This document shows positions 1-5,088 of a DNA stretch of 5,088 bases, piece after piece. The DNA is from Caldifarciminota bacterium. Its GTDB lineage: Bacteria; WOR-3; Hydrothermia; UBA1063; CAJXJZ01. The DNA is taken from NCBI GenBank assembly GCA_027073945.1, contig JALTEL010000654.1, forward strand, positions 1-5,088, written 5' to 3'. The position numbers and the translations under genes were made by a program. The notes under the pieces were generated by a model. That model did no database searches, was not told the DNA's origin, and worked only from the letters and a program-made list of their open reading frames with translations. The number at the start of each line of letters is the position of its first letter. Position 1 is the stretch's first letter.

Positions 1-120
1 ACATCACTTGCAAGTGATGCACATATTGCAAAGGGGAAAAAAGTCGGTATAGATTCCTATGAAATAAAGTTAGACAGGGAAAACCTGATGAAAGTGATCA
101 GGCAGTACCTGAACCTGTAA
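1..120 (+). CDS. C-terminal end of a REC-domain protein, probably hybrid CheA histidine kinase (5' truncated)
   Basis: The window opens inside a gene; frame 1 is open for 39 codons and stops at TAA 118-120. The visible peptide starts with Thr-Ser-Leu-Ala-Ser and contains GIDSYEIKLDREN, then an amphipathic last helix ending in RQYLNL. This matches the end of a response-regulator receiver domain: the Thr/Ser after beta-4, the conserved Lys (residue 23 of the fragment) and helix alpha-5. The Lys is followed by Leu-Asp-Arg rather than the usual Pro, a variant I associate with receiver domains fused to CheA or to CheW-like (CheV) modules. With cheW, cheB and cheR immediately downstream, a CheA-REC hybrid kinase is the best guess. 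CheV or a stand-alone regulator cannot be excluded because the N-terminal part lies outside the window. The REC call is firm; the CheA assignment is inferred from context. Confidence 0.75.
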   Translation, partial: TSLASDAHIAKGKKVGIDSYEIKLDRENLMKVIRQYLNL

Positions 121-129
121 TTAGAAATC

Positions 130-235
130 GTTTTTTTTATATGAAACTCCTGCAAAGTACTTTGAATTATTAGAGTTTCATTGTTCGTTGTGAGGCTGTT
201 TAATAGTCTATAGATCGGCCTCATGGTTGTTTATA
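130..235 (+). repeat. Hairpin repeat module, copy A
   Basis: The module lies in the gap between the REC-protein gene and cheW. In order it holds G plus eight T then AT (130-140), a 9-bp perfect stem ATGAAACTC/GAGTTTCAT (141-149 with 173-181), the block TGTTCGTTGTGAGGCT (182-197), a symmetric imperfect hairpin and the block CGGCCTCATGG (216-226). The loop of the first stem carries the 12-nt palindrome CAAAGTACTTTG (153-164). The second hairpin has stem TGAGGC (191-196) with GCCTCA (218-223), and weaker inner pairing closes on a 3-nt loop at 206-208. Most of these blocks recur in copy B, 138 nt downstream, and inverted in copy C after cheR. The T run precedes the hairpins on the + strand, so this is not a standard intrinsic terminator. 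Function is unknown. Confidence 0.7.
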
Positions 236-267
236 AGAAAGAGCTCACTTTTAACAGAGTACCTGAT

Positions 268-333
268 GTTTTTTTTATGTTTGTTGTGAGACTATTCCGG
301 GCCAGTCCGGAGCGGCCTCATGGCCGTTATATT
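268..333 (+). repeat. Hairpin repeat module, copy B (ends just before the cheW ribosome binding site)
   Basis: This is a second direct copy of the module. It has the same G plus eight T then AT (268-278), runs straight into TGTTTGTTGTGAGACT (278-293; 14 of 16 bases as in copy A), and lacks the 41-nt first hairpin of copy A. The main hairpin pairs 287-292 with 315-320 (one A-C mismatch), then TCCGG (296-300) with CCGGA (307-311), around a 6-nt loop (301-306). The right end, CGGCCTCATGGCC followed by GTTATATT (313-333), matches copy C in inverted orientation at 20 of 21 bases. The hairpin ends 15 nt before the cheW Shine-Dalgarno, so it would form in the cheW leader of any transcript crossing the gap. 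Confidence 0.72.
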
Positions 334-335
334 TG

Positions 336-341
336 AAGGAG
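336..341 (+). promoter_or_regulatory. Ribosome binding site of cheW
   Basis: AAGGAG lies 8 nt before the ATG at 350. It is the strongest Shine-Dalgarno sequence in the window and decides the cheW start in favour of 350 over the in-frame ATG at 320, which has no such site and lies inside repeat copy B. Confidence 0.85.
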
Positions 342-349
342 AGATCAAC

Positions 350-799
350 ATGGATGATACAGAAAATATTACAGAGGCTGCCAGTATGGAACTTGCTACT
401 TTTTATGTTGGAGGCTCATTATACGGCATCGATATTATGAATATCCAGGAAATAAACAAACATTTCGAGGTTACAAAGGTTCCCCAGGCAGCAGAGTACA
501 TTATAGGAGTGCTCAATCTAAGAGGAAAAATTGTCACCATCCTTGATATAGGGAAAAAAATCGGGCTTTCACATATTGAAAGAAGCAAGGATAACAGAAA
601 TATCATTGTGCAGTCCCAGGATGAATATATCGGTCTTCTTGTTGATTCAATAAGCGACGTGGTGATTGCTGAGAAATCACATCTTGAACCTGCCCCCTCA
701 AACCTGGGCGGCCTTGAAGGTAAATTTTTCAAATGTGTGCTGAAAACGGAAAAAAGTCTGATTGGGATTCTAAATATTGAAGAAGTATTAAAAGATTAA
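350..799 (+). CDS. cheW: CheW, chemotaxis coupling protein
   Basis: A 149-residue cytoplasmic adaptor of the CheW family, which joins chemoreceptors to the kinase CheA in signalling arrays. It has the usual CheW length and is a single domain. Visible family marks are ELATFYVGGSLYGIDI (14-29), QEI with Glu34, the core GVLNLRGKIVTILD (53-66) with Arg58 in the NLRG motif used for receptor and kinase contact, GLLVDSISDVV, and the closing ILNIEEVL. The first dozen residues are an acidic, poorly conserved tail. The start at 350 is chosen because AAGGAG precedes it by 8 nt; the ATG at 320 would add ten residues translated from a repeat. CheB follows after 18 nt. The 229-nt gap upstream is filled by hairpin repeats, so cheW could be read through from the preceding gene or started within the gap; I see no clear promoter there. 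Confidence 0.95.
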   Translation: MDDTENITEAASMELATFYVGGSLYGIDIMNIQEINKHFEVTKVPQAAEYIIGVLNLRGKIVTILDIGKKIGLSHIERSKDNRNIIVQSQDEYIGLLVDSISDVVIAEKSHLEPAPSNLGGLEGKFFKCVLKTEKSLIGILNIEEVLKD

Positions 800-817
800 A
801 AAACGGAAAATTTTCAT

Positions 818-1921
818 ATGAATAAAATAAAAATTCTTGTTGTTGACGATACAATTGTCTATAGAAAAATCATAAGTGATGTACTGCATGATATGCCCGA
901 TGTTGAAGTGGTGGGATCTGCCAATAATGGTAAAATTGCCCTTTCAAGAATAAAGTCTTTAAAGCCTGATCTTGTCACACTGGATATTGAAATGCCGGAA
1001 ATGAGCGGTATTGAGGTGCTTGAACATCTGAAACAGGTCCCTGATGCTCCCATTGCCGTTATGCTCAGTACCCTTACACATACGGGAAGTGACATGACGA
1101 TAAGGGCTCTTGAACTTGGTGCTTTTGATTTCATCCCTAAACCTGACGGCGGCAGGATGGCAGAGAATATAATAAAAATCAAAAAAGCCTTTACCCCTAT
1201 TTTTGAGTCTTATAAAAGGCAGAGAGCTCTTCGGCTTAAACTCAAAGGCGGCAGGAGTACTAACGAATCAATACACTTGAGAAAACCTGTTTCCCGTCCT
1301 GTAACAGGAAGAGTTACAGCAGGTGCTGGAACAAGAAAAACCCTTTCAGAAATTGTTGGAATAGGAATTTCCACAGGTGGACCAAATGCTCTTTCCAAAA
1401 TGATACCGATGCTTACTGATAAAATCAATATACCTGTTTTAATTGTCCAGCACATGCCCCCCATGTTCACTGCATCCCTTGCAAAGAGCCTTAATGCAAA
1501 AAGCGCTCTTACGGTAAAAGAAGCAGAAAATGGTGACCCCATCGTACCGAACACGGTTTTTATTGCGCCAGGTGGTAAACAGATGAAGATAATAGCAGGG
1601 GCTGACGGAAAAACAAGAAACATAAAAATAACCGACGATCCACCTGAAAACAGCTGTAAGCCTTCTGCTGATTACCTTTTCAGATCAATAGCCCAGCATT
1701 ATATAGGAAGAGCCACAGGGGTGATTATGACAGGCATGGGTTCAGATGGGACAAAGGGCCTGCAGTTAATGAAAAAAAACGGGAGTATTATTATTGCCCA
1801 GGACCAGGCAACATGTACAGTATATGGCATGCCCAAAGAACCTATAGAATCAGGTATAACAGATGTCATTGCGCCTCTTGAAAAAATTGCAGAAGAAATA
1901 ACGAAAACCGTCATTAGATAA
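818..1921 (+). CDS. cheB: CheB, receptor methylesterase / glutamine deamidase with N-terminal receiver domain
   Basis: A full-length CheB of 367 residues. CheB removes methyl groups from receptor glutamates, and often deamidates glutamines, when its receiver is phosphorylated by CheA, giving adaptation. The receiver spans about 1-125, with acidic pair Asp10-Asp11, phospho-acceptor Asp56 in TLDIEMPEMSG, Ser84/Thr85 in MLSTLT and Lys108 in IPKP. A Lys/Arg/Ser/Gly-rich linker runs about 130-176. The esterase domain spans about 178-367 and keeps the whole triad: Ser185 in GISTGGP, His212 in VQHMP and Asp310 in GMGSDG. PENSCKPSADYLFRS and AQDQATCTVYGMP are further CheB-specific blocks. Nothing is truncated or missing. 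The Shine-Dalgarno is weak (GGAA at 805-808). It lies 18 nt after cheW and 12 nt before cheR. Confidence 0.97.
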   Translation: MNKIKILVVDDTIVYRKIISDVLHDMPDVEVVGSANNGKIALSRIKSLKPDLVTLDIEMPEMSGIEVLEHLKQVPDAPIAVMLSTLTHTGSDMTIRALELGAFDFIPKPDGGRMAENIIKIKKAFTPIFESYKRQRALRLKLKGGRSTNESIHLRKPVSRPVTGRVTAGAGTRKTLSEIVGIGISTGGPNALSKMIPMLTDKINIPVLIVQHMPPMFTASLAKSLNAKSALTVKEAENGDPIVPNTVFIAPGGKQMKIIAGADGKTRNIKITDDPPENSCKPSADYLFRSIAQHYIGRATGVIMTGMGSDGTKGLQLMKKNGSIIIAQDQATCTVYGMPKEPIESGITDVIAPLEKIAEEITKTVIR

Positions 1922-1933
1922 TAACGGGCTGAA

Positions 1934-2770
1934 ATGATAAAAATCACTCCTTCCGAATTTACCTTATTTAAAAAATACATTCTCGATATATCAGGCATAG
2001 CCCTGACAAAGGGTAAAGAATACCTTATAGAAACCAGACTTAACCCGCTTGCAGAAGAACTTGGATGCTCATCCTACCTGGAGCTTTATCAAAAGGCAAA
2101 ATCGGATTTTAAAAAAGAAATTGAAAAAAAAATTATTGATGCTATATCTACTAATGAAACGTATTTTTTCAGGGATAAATCTCCATTTGAACTCCTTCAA
2201 TTCAGAATTATCCCGGATCTTATTGACAAACGTTCAAAGGCGAGATCAGGAATCAGACCAAGTATACGTTTATGGAGCGCAGCAAACTCAACGGGCCAGG
2301 AAATCTACAGTATTGCAATGGCGCTTCATGAAATAAATGTAACTCCAAAAGACTACAATATAAAACTTTTTGGAACTGACATATCCGATGCTGCAATAGC
2401 AAAAGCAAGTTATGGCAAATACAATAAATTCGAAATAGCAAGGGGGCTGGATCAAAAACGATTAAACAAATATTTTGTAAAGGATAAGGATTCATGGAAA
2501 ATCAAGGACGAACTGAGAGCCATGGTTCAGTTTAAAAAATTAAATCTCATGAAACCTTTTACAGGCCTGGGGAAGTTTGATATTGTACTTTGCAGAAACG
2601 TAATGATTTATTTTACAAGTGAAGACAGAAGAAAAATTTACAACAATATTGCAAAAGTCCTGGAACCTGACGGTTACCTGTTAATAGGCTCTACAGAATC
2701 CCTTGCCAATGACTCCGATCTTTTTATACCAAAGAGATACTTAAAGTCTGTTTTTTATCAACCTAAATAG
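1934..2770 (+). CDS. cheR: CheR, chemoreceptor glutamate methyltransferase
   Basis: A 278-residue S-adenosylmethionine-dependent methyltransferase that methylates receptor glutamates, the counterpart of CheB. The small helical N-terminal domain covers about 1-70. The hinge motif STNETYFFRD (72-81) leads into the catalytic domain. The SAM-binding loop is LWSAANSTGQEIYSIAM (113-129), followed by acidic Asp149 in FGTDIS, the RGL motif (170-172), LCRNVMIYF (219-227) and IGSTESL near the end. Length and motif order are standard. The SAM loop reads A-N-S-T-G-Q-E-I where relatives commonly have A-C/G-S-T-G-E/Q-E-P, a modest deviation. I see no C-terminal pentapeptide-binding or TPR extension. It starts 12 nt after cheB with a poor Shine-Dalgarno (GGG at 1926-1928), suggesting translational coupling. 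Repeat copy C begins at the base after its TAG. Confidence 0.97.
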   Translation: MIKITPSEFTLFKKYILDISGIALTKGKEYLIETRLNPLAEELGCSSYLELYQKAKSDFKKEIEKKIIDAISTNETYFFRDKSPFELLQFRIIPDLIDKRSKARSGIRPSIRLWSAANSTGQEIYSIAMALHEINVTPKDYNIKLFGTDISDAAIAKASYGKYNKFEIARGLDQKRLNKYFVKDKDSWKIKDELRAMVQFKKLNLMKPFTGLGKFDIVLCRNVMIYFTSEDRRKIYNNIAKVLEPDGYLLIGSTESLANDSDLFIPKRYLKSVFYQPK

Positions 2771-2842
2771 AATATAATGGCCATGAGGCCGATCTGGATT
2801 TGCCCAGATTTGCCTCAAAGAATCAAAGATTCTGACAAAAAA
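2771..2842 (-). repeat. Hairpin repeat module, copy C (inverted)
   Basis: This third copy is reversed relative to A and B and starts exactly one base after the cheR stop codon. On the + strand it reads AATATAAT then GGCCATGAGGCCG (2771-2791), the inverted partner of 313-333 in copy B with one difference. The hairpin pairs TGAGGC (2784-2789) with GCCTCA (2812-2817), then ATCTGG (2792-2797) with CCAGAT (2804-2809), around a 6-nt loop. A second small hairpin AGAATC/GATTCT (2819-2824 with 2828-2833, loop AAA) follows, then six A (2837-2842). On the minus strand this gives the copy A order: T run, small hairpin, main hairpin, then CATGG. The poly-A lies 3' on the + strand, so it is not a + strand terminator. 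Confidence 0.72.
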
Positions 2843-2855
2843 TGAAAGTTACACG

Positions 2856-2884
2856 TTGTTGTTTCACAAAGACTTTCTTATAAA
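2856..2884 (+). promoter_or_regulatory. Possible sigma-70 type promoter for the HEAT-REC gene
   Basis: TTGTTG (2856-2861) and TATAAA (2879-2884) are separated by 17 nt. The -10 box matches the consensus at five of six positions, the -35 only in its TTG half. A transcript would begin near 2891, about 22 nt before the ATG at 2913. That fits a start at 2913 and argues against the in-frame TTG at 2856. It is a pattern match only, in AT-rich DNA where chance matches are common. Confidence 0.4.
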
Positions 2885-2912
2885 AAAATTCTATCAAAAC
2901 GGTATATTTTTT

Positions 2913-4598
2913 ATGAGTGAAATAAATCCAAAAGAGTTCATAGATGAGCTGATATTCTGCCTTAAAGAAAGAGATATTGTAAAAGCAAAAGCTCTTTTAC
3001 AGTTTGCTTCTGATTCTGACATGGATACTGATCTGCAGAAAAAGGCTCTAACAGAACTTGGCAGGGCAGATGAAAAAATTGCCTTCCCCCTGCTTGAGTA
3101 TCTTACAAAAATTAAAATTTCAAGTAATGAAATAAAAGATTCCCTGTACGAATTGATATTGGACAAAGCCTATGGGAACACAGAACTTGTAATAAAATAT
3201 ATTACACAGAACAACAAGGAAAGCCAGCTGATATATCTTAAAGCCGCAGGTGATCTCCAGCTTGTAGATACCGCTCCCGTACTTGCGAAAATCCTTTCAA
3301 AAAGCACTGACATCGATATTCTCATTAAAACAATTGAAGCCATGGGAGCTTTGAGAATTAAAAAGTTTCTTCCTCTGTTTTCTGCAGTAATGGCAAGCAA
3401 AAAAGATGAAAAAATAAAACGGGCAGCTGTGTTTGCAATTGCTGAAACTGGCGGAAAAGAGGCTGTAAAAATTTTATCTTCAATGATAAAGGGAAACGAT
3501 GAACTTAATTTAATTATAATAGAAGCGCTTGCAGGAATTCAGGATAAATACGCACTTGATACAATTGCATCTCTGCTTAATTCTCCTCATACTCACATAA
3601 GAGATGCTGCAATTAACCAACTTATAAGAATCGGCAGTAAATCTGTGCCAATACTTACAGAAGCTATGTCTAATGCTAAGTCAGATTATATGGTGCACCT
3701 GATCACAACTCTCGGGTATATCGGAGATCTTGCAGCAATCCCGGCTGTACTGGATATTGTAAATGTTAAACCAAAGGATCCGAATATAAGACAGGCTGCC
3801 TATGAAGCACTTGAAAGACTTCCATCGGCAAAATCAGCCATCAGCCTTGCAGTTGGTCTGCAGGATTCAGTCGAATCTGTTAGAATGAGTGCTGCACGGG
3901 CAGTTGATAAAAACCTTTCAAAAGTGCTTGTGGCAGGGCTTAAAAATATTGTCAGACAGGAGAACAGTGATGCTGCAAACGCAGTTGCCGCTCTCATGGA
4001 CACGTCAGCAGATAATATATTTAATTTTCTCCTTGAAGAAGAATCATTTATAAAACTTGCAACTGCCCACCTTGCATCCAAAGCAGATCCTTCAACATGC
4101 GAACATTTCTTAAATCTTTTAAAAAATAAAAATAAACAGGAGCTTGCCGAAACCATTGCATCCAGACTTCCGCATTTTGAGAATGATAAGCCGGAATCTA
4201 TTGATAAACAATTGTATGTTGTTGATGATTCAAAGATGATGCTGAAATTGTATCAGAATAAGCTTACAAATCTGGGATACAAACCAACATTATTCCAATT
4301 CCCCGGTGAAGCCATCAGTGCAGTAGCTGTGTCAAAGCCTGATCTTATAATTACCGACCTGAACATGCCGGACATAAACGGAATCGAACTTACCCAGGAA
4401 ATAAGGAAAAAATATACAAGACAGCAGCTTCCCATTATTATGATCACAACCCAGAGTGATTTCATTGAAAATTCCAAATCAGGCAGCGGAGCAAAGGTTA
4501 ATGATAATTTTCTAACCAAATCCGGTATCAGCAGGATACTGCACAAACCCTTCACCGACGAAGAGTTGAAAACCGCGGTTACATCTTTTCTGAAATAA
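2913..4598 (+). CDS. HEAT-repeat protein with C-terminal response-regulator receiver domain
   Basis: A 561-residue protein with no signal peptide or membrane segment, so probably cytoplasmic. Residues about 1-425 are tandem helical pairs of HEAT type, recognisable from repeated A-hydrophobic helices with turns such as KRAAVFAIAETGGKEAVKIL, IRDAAINQLIRIGSKSVPIL and IRQAAYEALERLPSAKSAI. Such solenoids bind proteins. After a short linker, residues about 433-561 form a receiver domain with Asp438-Asp439, phospho-acceptor Asp482 in ITDLNMPD, Thr512 and Lys545 in HKPF, so it should accept phosphate. Asp482 to Thr512 is 30 residues as in E. coli CheY, but Thr512 to Lys545 is 33 instead of 22, revealing an extra segment of about 11 residues near 521-532. 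There is no DNA-binding or enzymatic output domain. The start at ATG 2913 is preferred; the alternative TTG at 2856 would add 19 residues from a likely promoter. Its role as an auxiliary phospho-controlled scaffold of the Che system is inferred. Confidence 0.9.
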   Translation: MSEINPKEFIDELIFCLKERDIVKAKALLQFASDSDMDTDLQKKALTELGRADEKIAFPLLEYLTKIKISSNEIKDSLYELILDKAYGNTELVIKYITQNNKESQLIYLKAAGDLQLVDTAPVLAKILSKSTDIDILIKTIEAMGALRIKKFLPLFSAVMASKKDEKIKRAAVFAIAETGGKEAVKILSSMIKGNDELNLIIIEALAGIQDKYALDTIASLLNSPHTHIRDAAINQLIRIGSKSVPILTEAMSNAKSDYMVHLITTLGYIGDLAAIPAVLDIVNVKPKDPNIRQAAYEALERLPSAKSAISLAVGLQDSVESVRMSAARAVDKNLSKVLVAGLKNIVRQENSDAANAVAALMDTSADNIFNFLLEEESFIKLATAHLASKADPSTCEHFLNLLKNKNKQELAETIASRLPHFENDKPESIDKQLYVVDDSKMMLKLYQNKLTNLGYKPTLFQFPGEAISAVAVSKPDLIITDLNMPDINGIELTQEIRKKYTRQQLPIIMITTQSDFIENSKSGSGAKVNDNFLTKSGISRILHKPFTDEELKTAVTSFLK

Positions 4599-4807
4599 AG
4601 GTCATGATGCAATTTATCAAATAATTTATATATTATAAACAACAGAATGCGAATTTAGTGCTTTTTATTTCTCAATTTGCTGTAAGGTAGATAGCGCAAA
4701 TTCAGTTCCGTCCCAGGCAGTTAAGACAATAATGAGTTTTGTAAGCAGGCCTGAGCGAAACCCTTTTGTGTCAACAGAGAGTGCTATAGTCAAATTTGCT
4801 TGACTTC
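4599..4807. other. Non-coding stretch after HEAT-REC, no supported gene
   Basis: The 209 nt after the HEAT-REC stop hold no open frame with a credible start and ribosome binding site, and no terminator with a GC-rich stem and T run. Modest inverted repeats are present: AATTTGC/GCAAATT (4674-4680 with 4696-4702) and CAGGC/GCCTG (4714-4718 with 4749-4753). Frames stay open on both strands over roughly 4665-4800 without starts, so a decayed gene is possible but unsupported. Confidence 0.5.
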
Positions 4808-5011
4808 ATACTATATTTTGAGATTAAGGATCGGAGATGAAATAAGTTGAACAGAAATAGCGCAGAATTCCTACCCCATGTACAAGGCGCATTAAAGGTT
4901 GCATACTCAACGTATTCGGCCTTTATTGCAACGAAGTAGATGGGCCGGAAGACAAGCAATCTCGTTCAACTTATAAAATTTTCGATCCTAAGCCTGTTCA
5001 AAATAGAGTAT
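4808..5011. mobile_element. Nested imperfect inverted repeat of about 204 bp, MITE-like or other palindromic element
   Basis: Nearly the whole segment folds on one centre near 4909. Outer arms are 4808-4821 with 4998-5011 (13 of 14 bases pair). Next come 4827-4852 with 4964-4989 (21 of 26, including ATAAGTTGAAC/GTTCAACTTAT and AGGATCG/CGATCCT). Then CCCAT (4875-4879) with ATGGG (4940-4944), AAAGG (4894-4898) with CCTTT (4920-4924), and at the tip ATAC (4903-4906) with GTAT (4912-4915). There is no transposase or other credible gene inside, and no clear target duplication at either edge. Size, symmetry and lack of coding suggest a non-autonomous mobile element or a large intergenic palindrome. 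The mobile-element label is inference; the inverted symmetry is seen directly. Confidence 0.6.
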
Positions 5012-5078
5012 TTACTTGAAAAAGCAATACGAGGTCATTTGAAATGCTCTATATTAAAAAACTTTAACAGGAACGACT

Positions 5079-5088
5079 ATGTTAAGAA
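5079..5088 (+). CDS. Possible start of a downstream gene (cut by the window end)
   Basis: ATG at 5079 is preceded by AGGAA (5069-5073) with 5 nt between, a reasonable Shine-Dalgarno arrangement. Only Met-Leu-Arg is visible before the window ends, so nothing can be said about the product and the call rests on the start signal alone. Confidence 0.3.

Noticed and set aside
130..181. T8 run plus 9-bp hairpin after the first stop codon as an intrinsic terminator
   Set aside because: The T run lies 5' of the hairpin on the + strand; on the minus strand the hairpin would be followed by A residues, so neither direction gives a standard terminator.
185..237. Promoter before cheW using TATAGA (209-214) or TATAAG (232-237)
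   Set aside because: No acceptable -35 box lies 16-18 nt upstream of either, and both lie in or next to repeat copy A.
403..732. Long antisense open frames across cheW, cheB, cheR and HEAT-REC
   Set aside because: They are complementary to strongly conserved coding genes, lack ribosome binding sites and give Ser/Ile/Leu-rich peptides typical of shadow frames.
2812..2842. Hairpin AGAATC/GATTCT after cheR as a terminator
   Set aside because: The stem is AT-rich and is followed on the + strand by A residues, not U; it is better explained as part of repeat copy C.
4704..4765. Possible riboswitch or structured RNA from CAGGC/GCCTG pairing
   Set aside because: It shows none of the conserved cores of cyclic di-GMP, cobalamin, TPP, SAM or glycine riboswitches that I can recall, and the pairing is short.
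4640..4810. Open stretches of about 45-54 codons on both strands that read like protein (for example minus-strand LTAWDGTEFALSTLQQIEK before a TAA near 4668)
   Set aside because: Frames are open on both strands at once, neither has a good start codon or ribosome binding site, and I recognise no family. A decayed gene fragment is possible; a translated database search of 4640-4810 would decide.
4771..4959. Open frame of 62 codons on the minus strand with a TTG start
   Set aside because: It lies across the left arm and centre of the nested inverted repeat, has no Shine-Dalgarno and resembles no domain I recognise; it is most likely translated repeat DNA.

Overview
The window carries the distal part of a bacterial chemosensory (Che) gene cluster, all on the + strand. 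It holds the last 39 codons of a protein ending in a response-regulator (REC) domain, most likely a hybrid CheA kinase, followed by complete cheW, cheB and cheR and a gene for a HEAT-repeat protein fused to a C-terminal REC domain. Base composition is AT-rich. Clusters with CheA-REC hybrids and HEAT-repeat partners are familiar from Desulfobacterota and other former Deltaproteobacteria, so I infer an AT-rich member of that group, perhaps Desulfobacterales. No taxonomic marker is present, so this is only a guess.

Layout: 1-120, end of the REC protein. 121-349, gap with two direct copies (A and B) of a hairpin repeat module. 350-799, cheW. 818-1921, cheB. 1934-2770, cheR; these three genes are 18 and 12 nt apart and surely co-transcribed. 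2771-2912, gap with a third, inverted copy (C) of the module that begins at the base after the cheR stop, then a plausible promoter. 2913-4598, HEAT-REC gene. 4599-5088, a 490-nt stretch with no convincing complete gene. Its right half is a nested imperfect inverted repeat of about 204 bp that looks like a non-autonomous mobile or palindromic element. A possible new start codon lies at 5079.

How the genes fit together: CheW would couple receptors to the CheA kinase, CheR would methylate the receptors, and CheB, activated by phosphorylation from CheA, would demethylate or deamidate them. The window contains three REC domains: the hybrid-kinase tail, CheB and HEAT-REC. It contains no stand-alone cheY, receptor gene or cheD. 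HEAT-REC keeps the full set of phosphorylation residues and is therefore a good candidate for an extra output or scaffold controlled by the same kinase. It carries an unusual insertion of about 11 residues in the part of REC that normally signals phosphorylation.

The most interesting non-coding signals are the three-copy hairpin module, whose inner stem changes sequence while keeping pairing and which sits precisely in the two longer gaps of the cluster, and the long nested inverted repeat downstream of the cluster.
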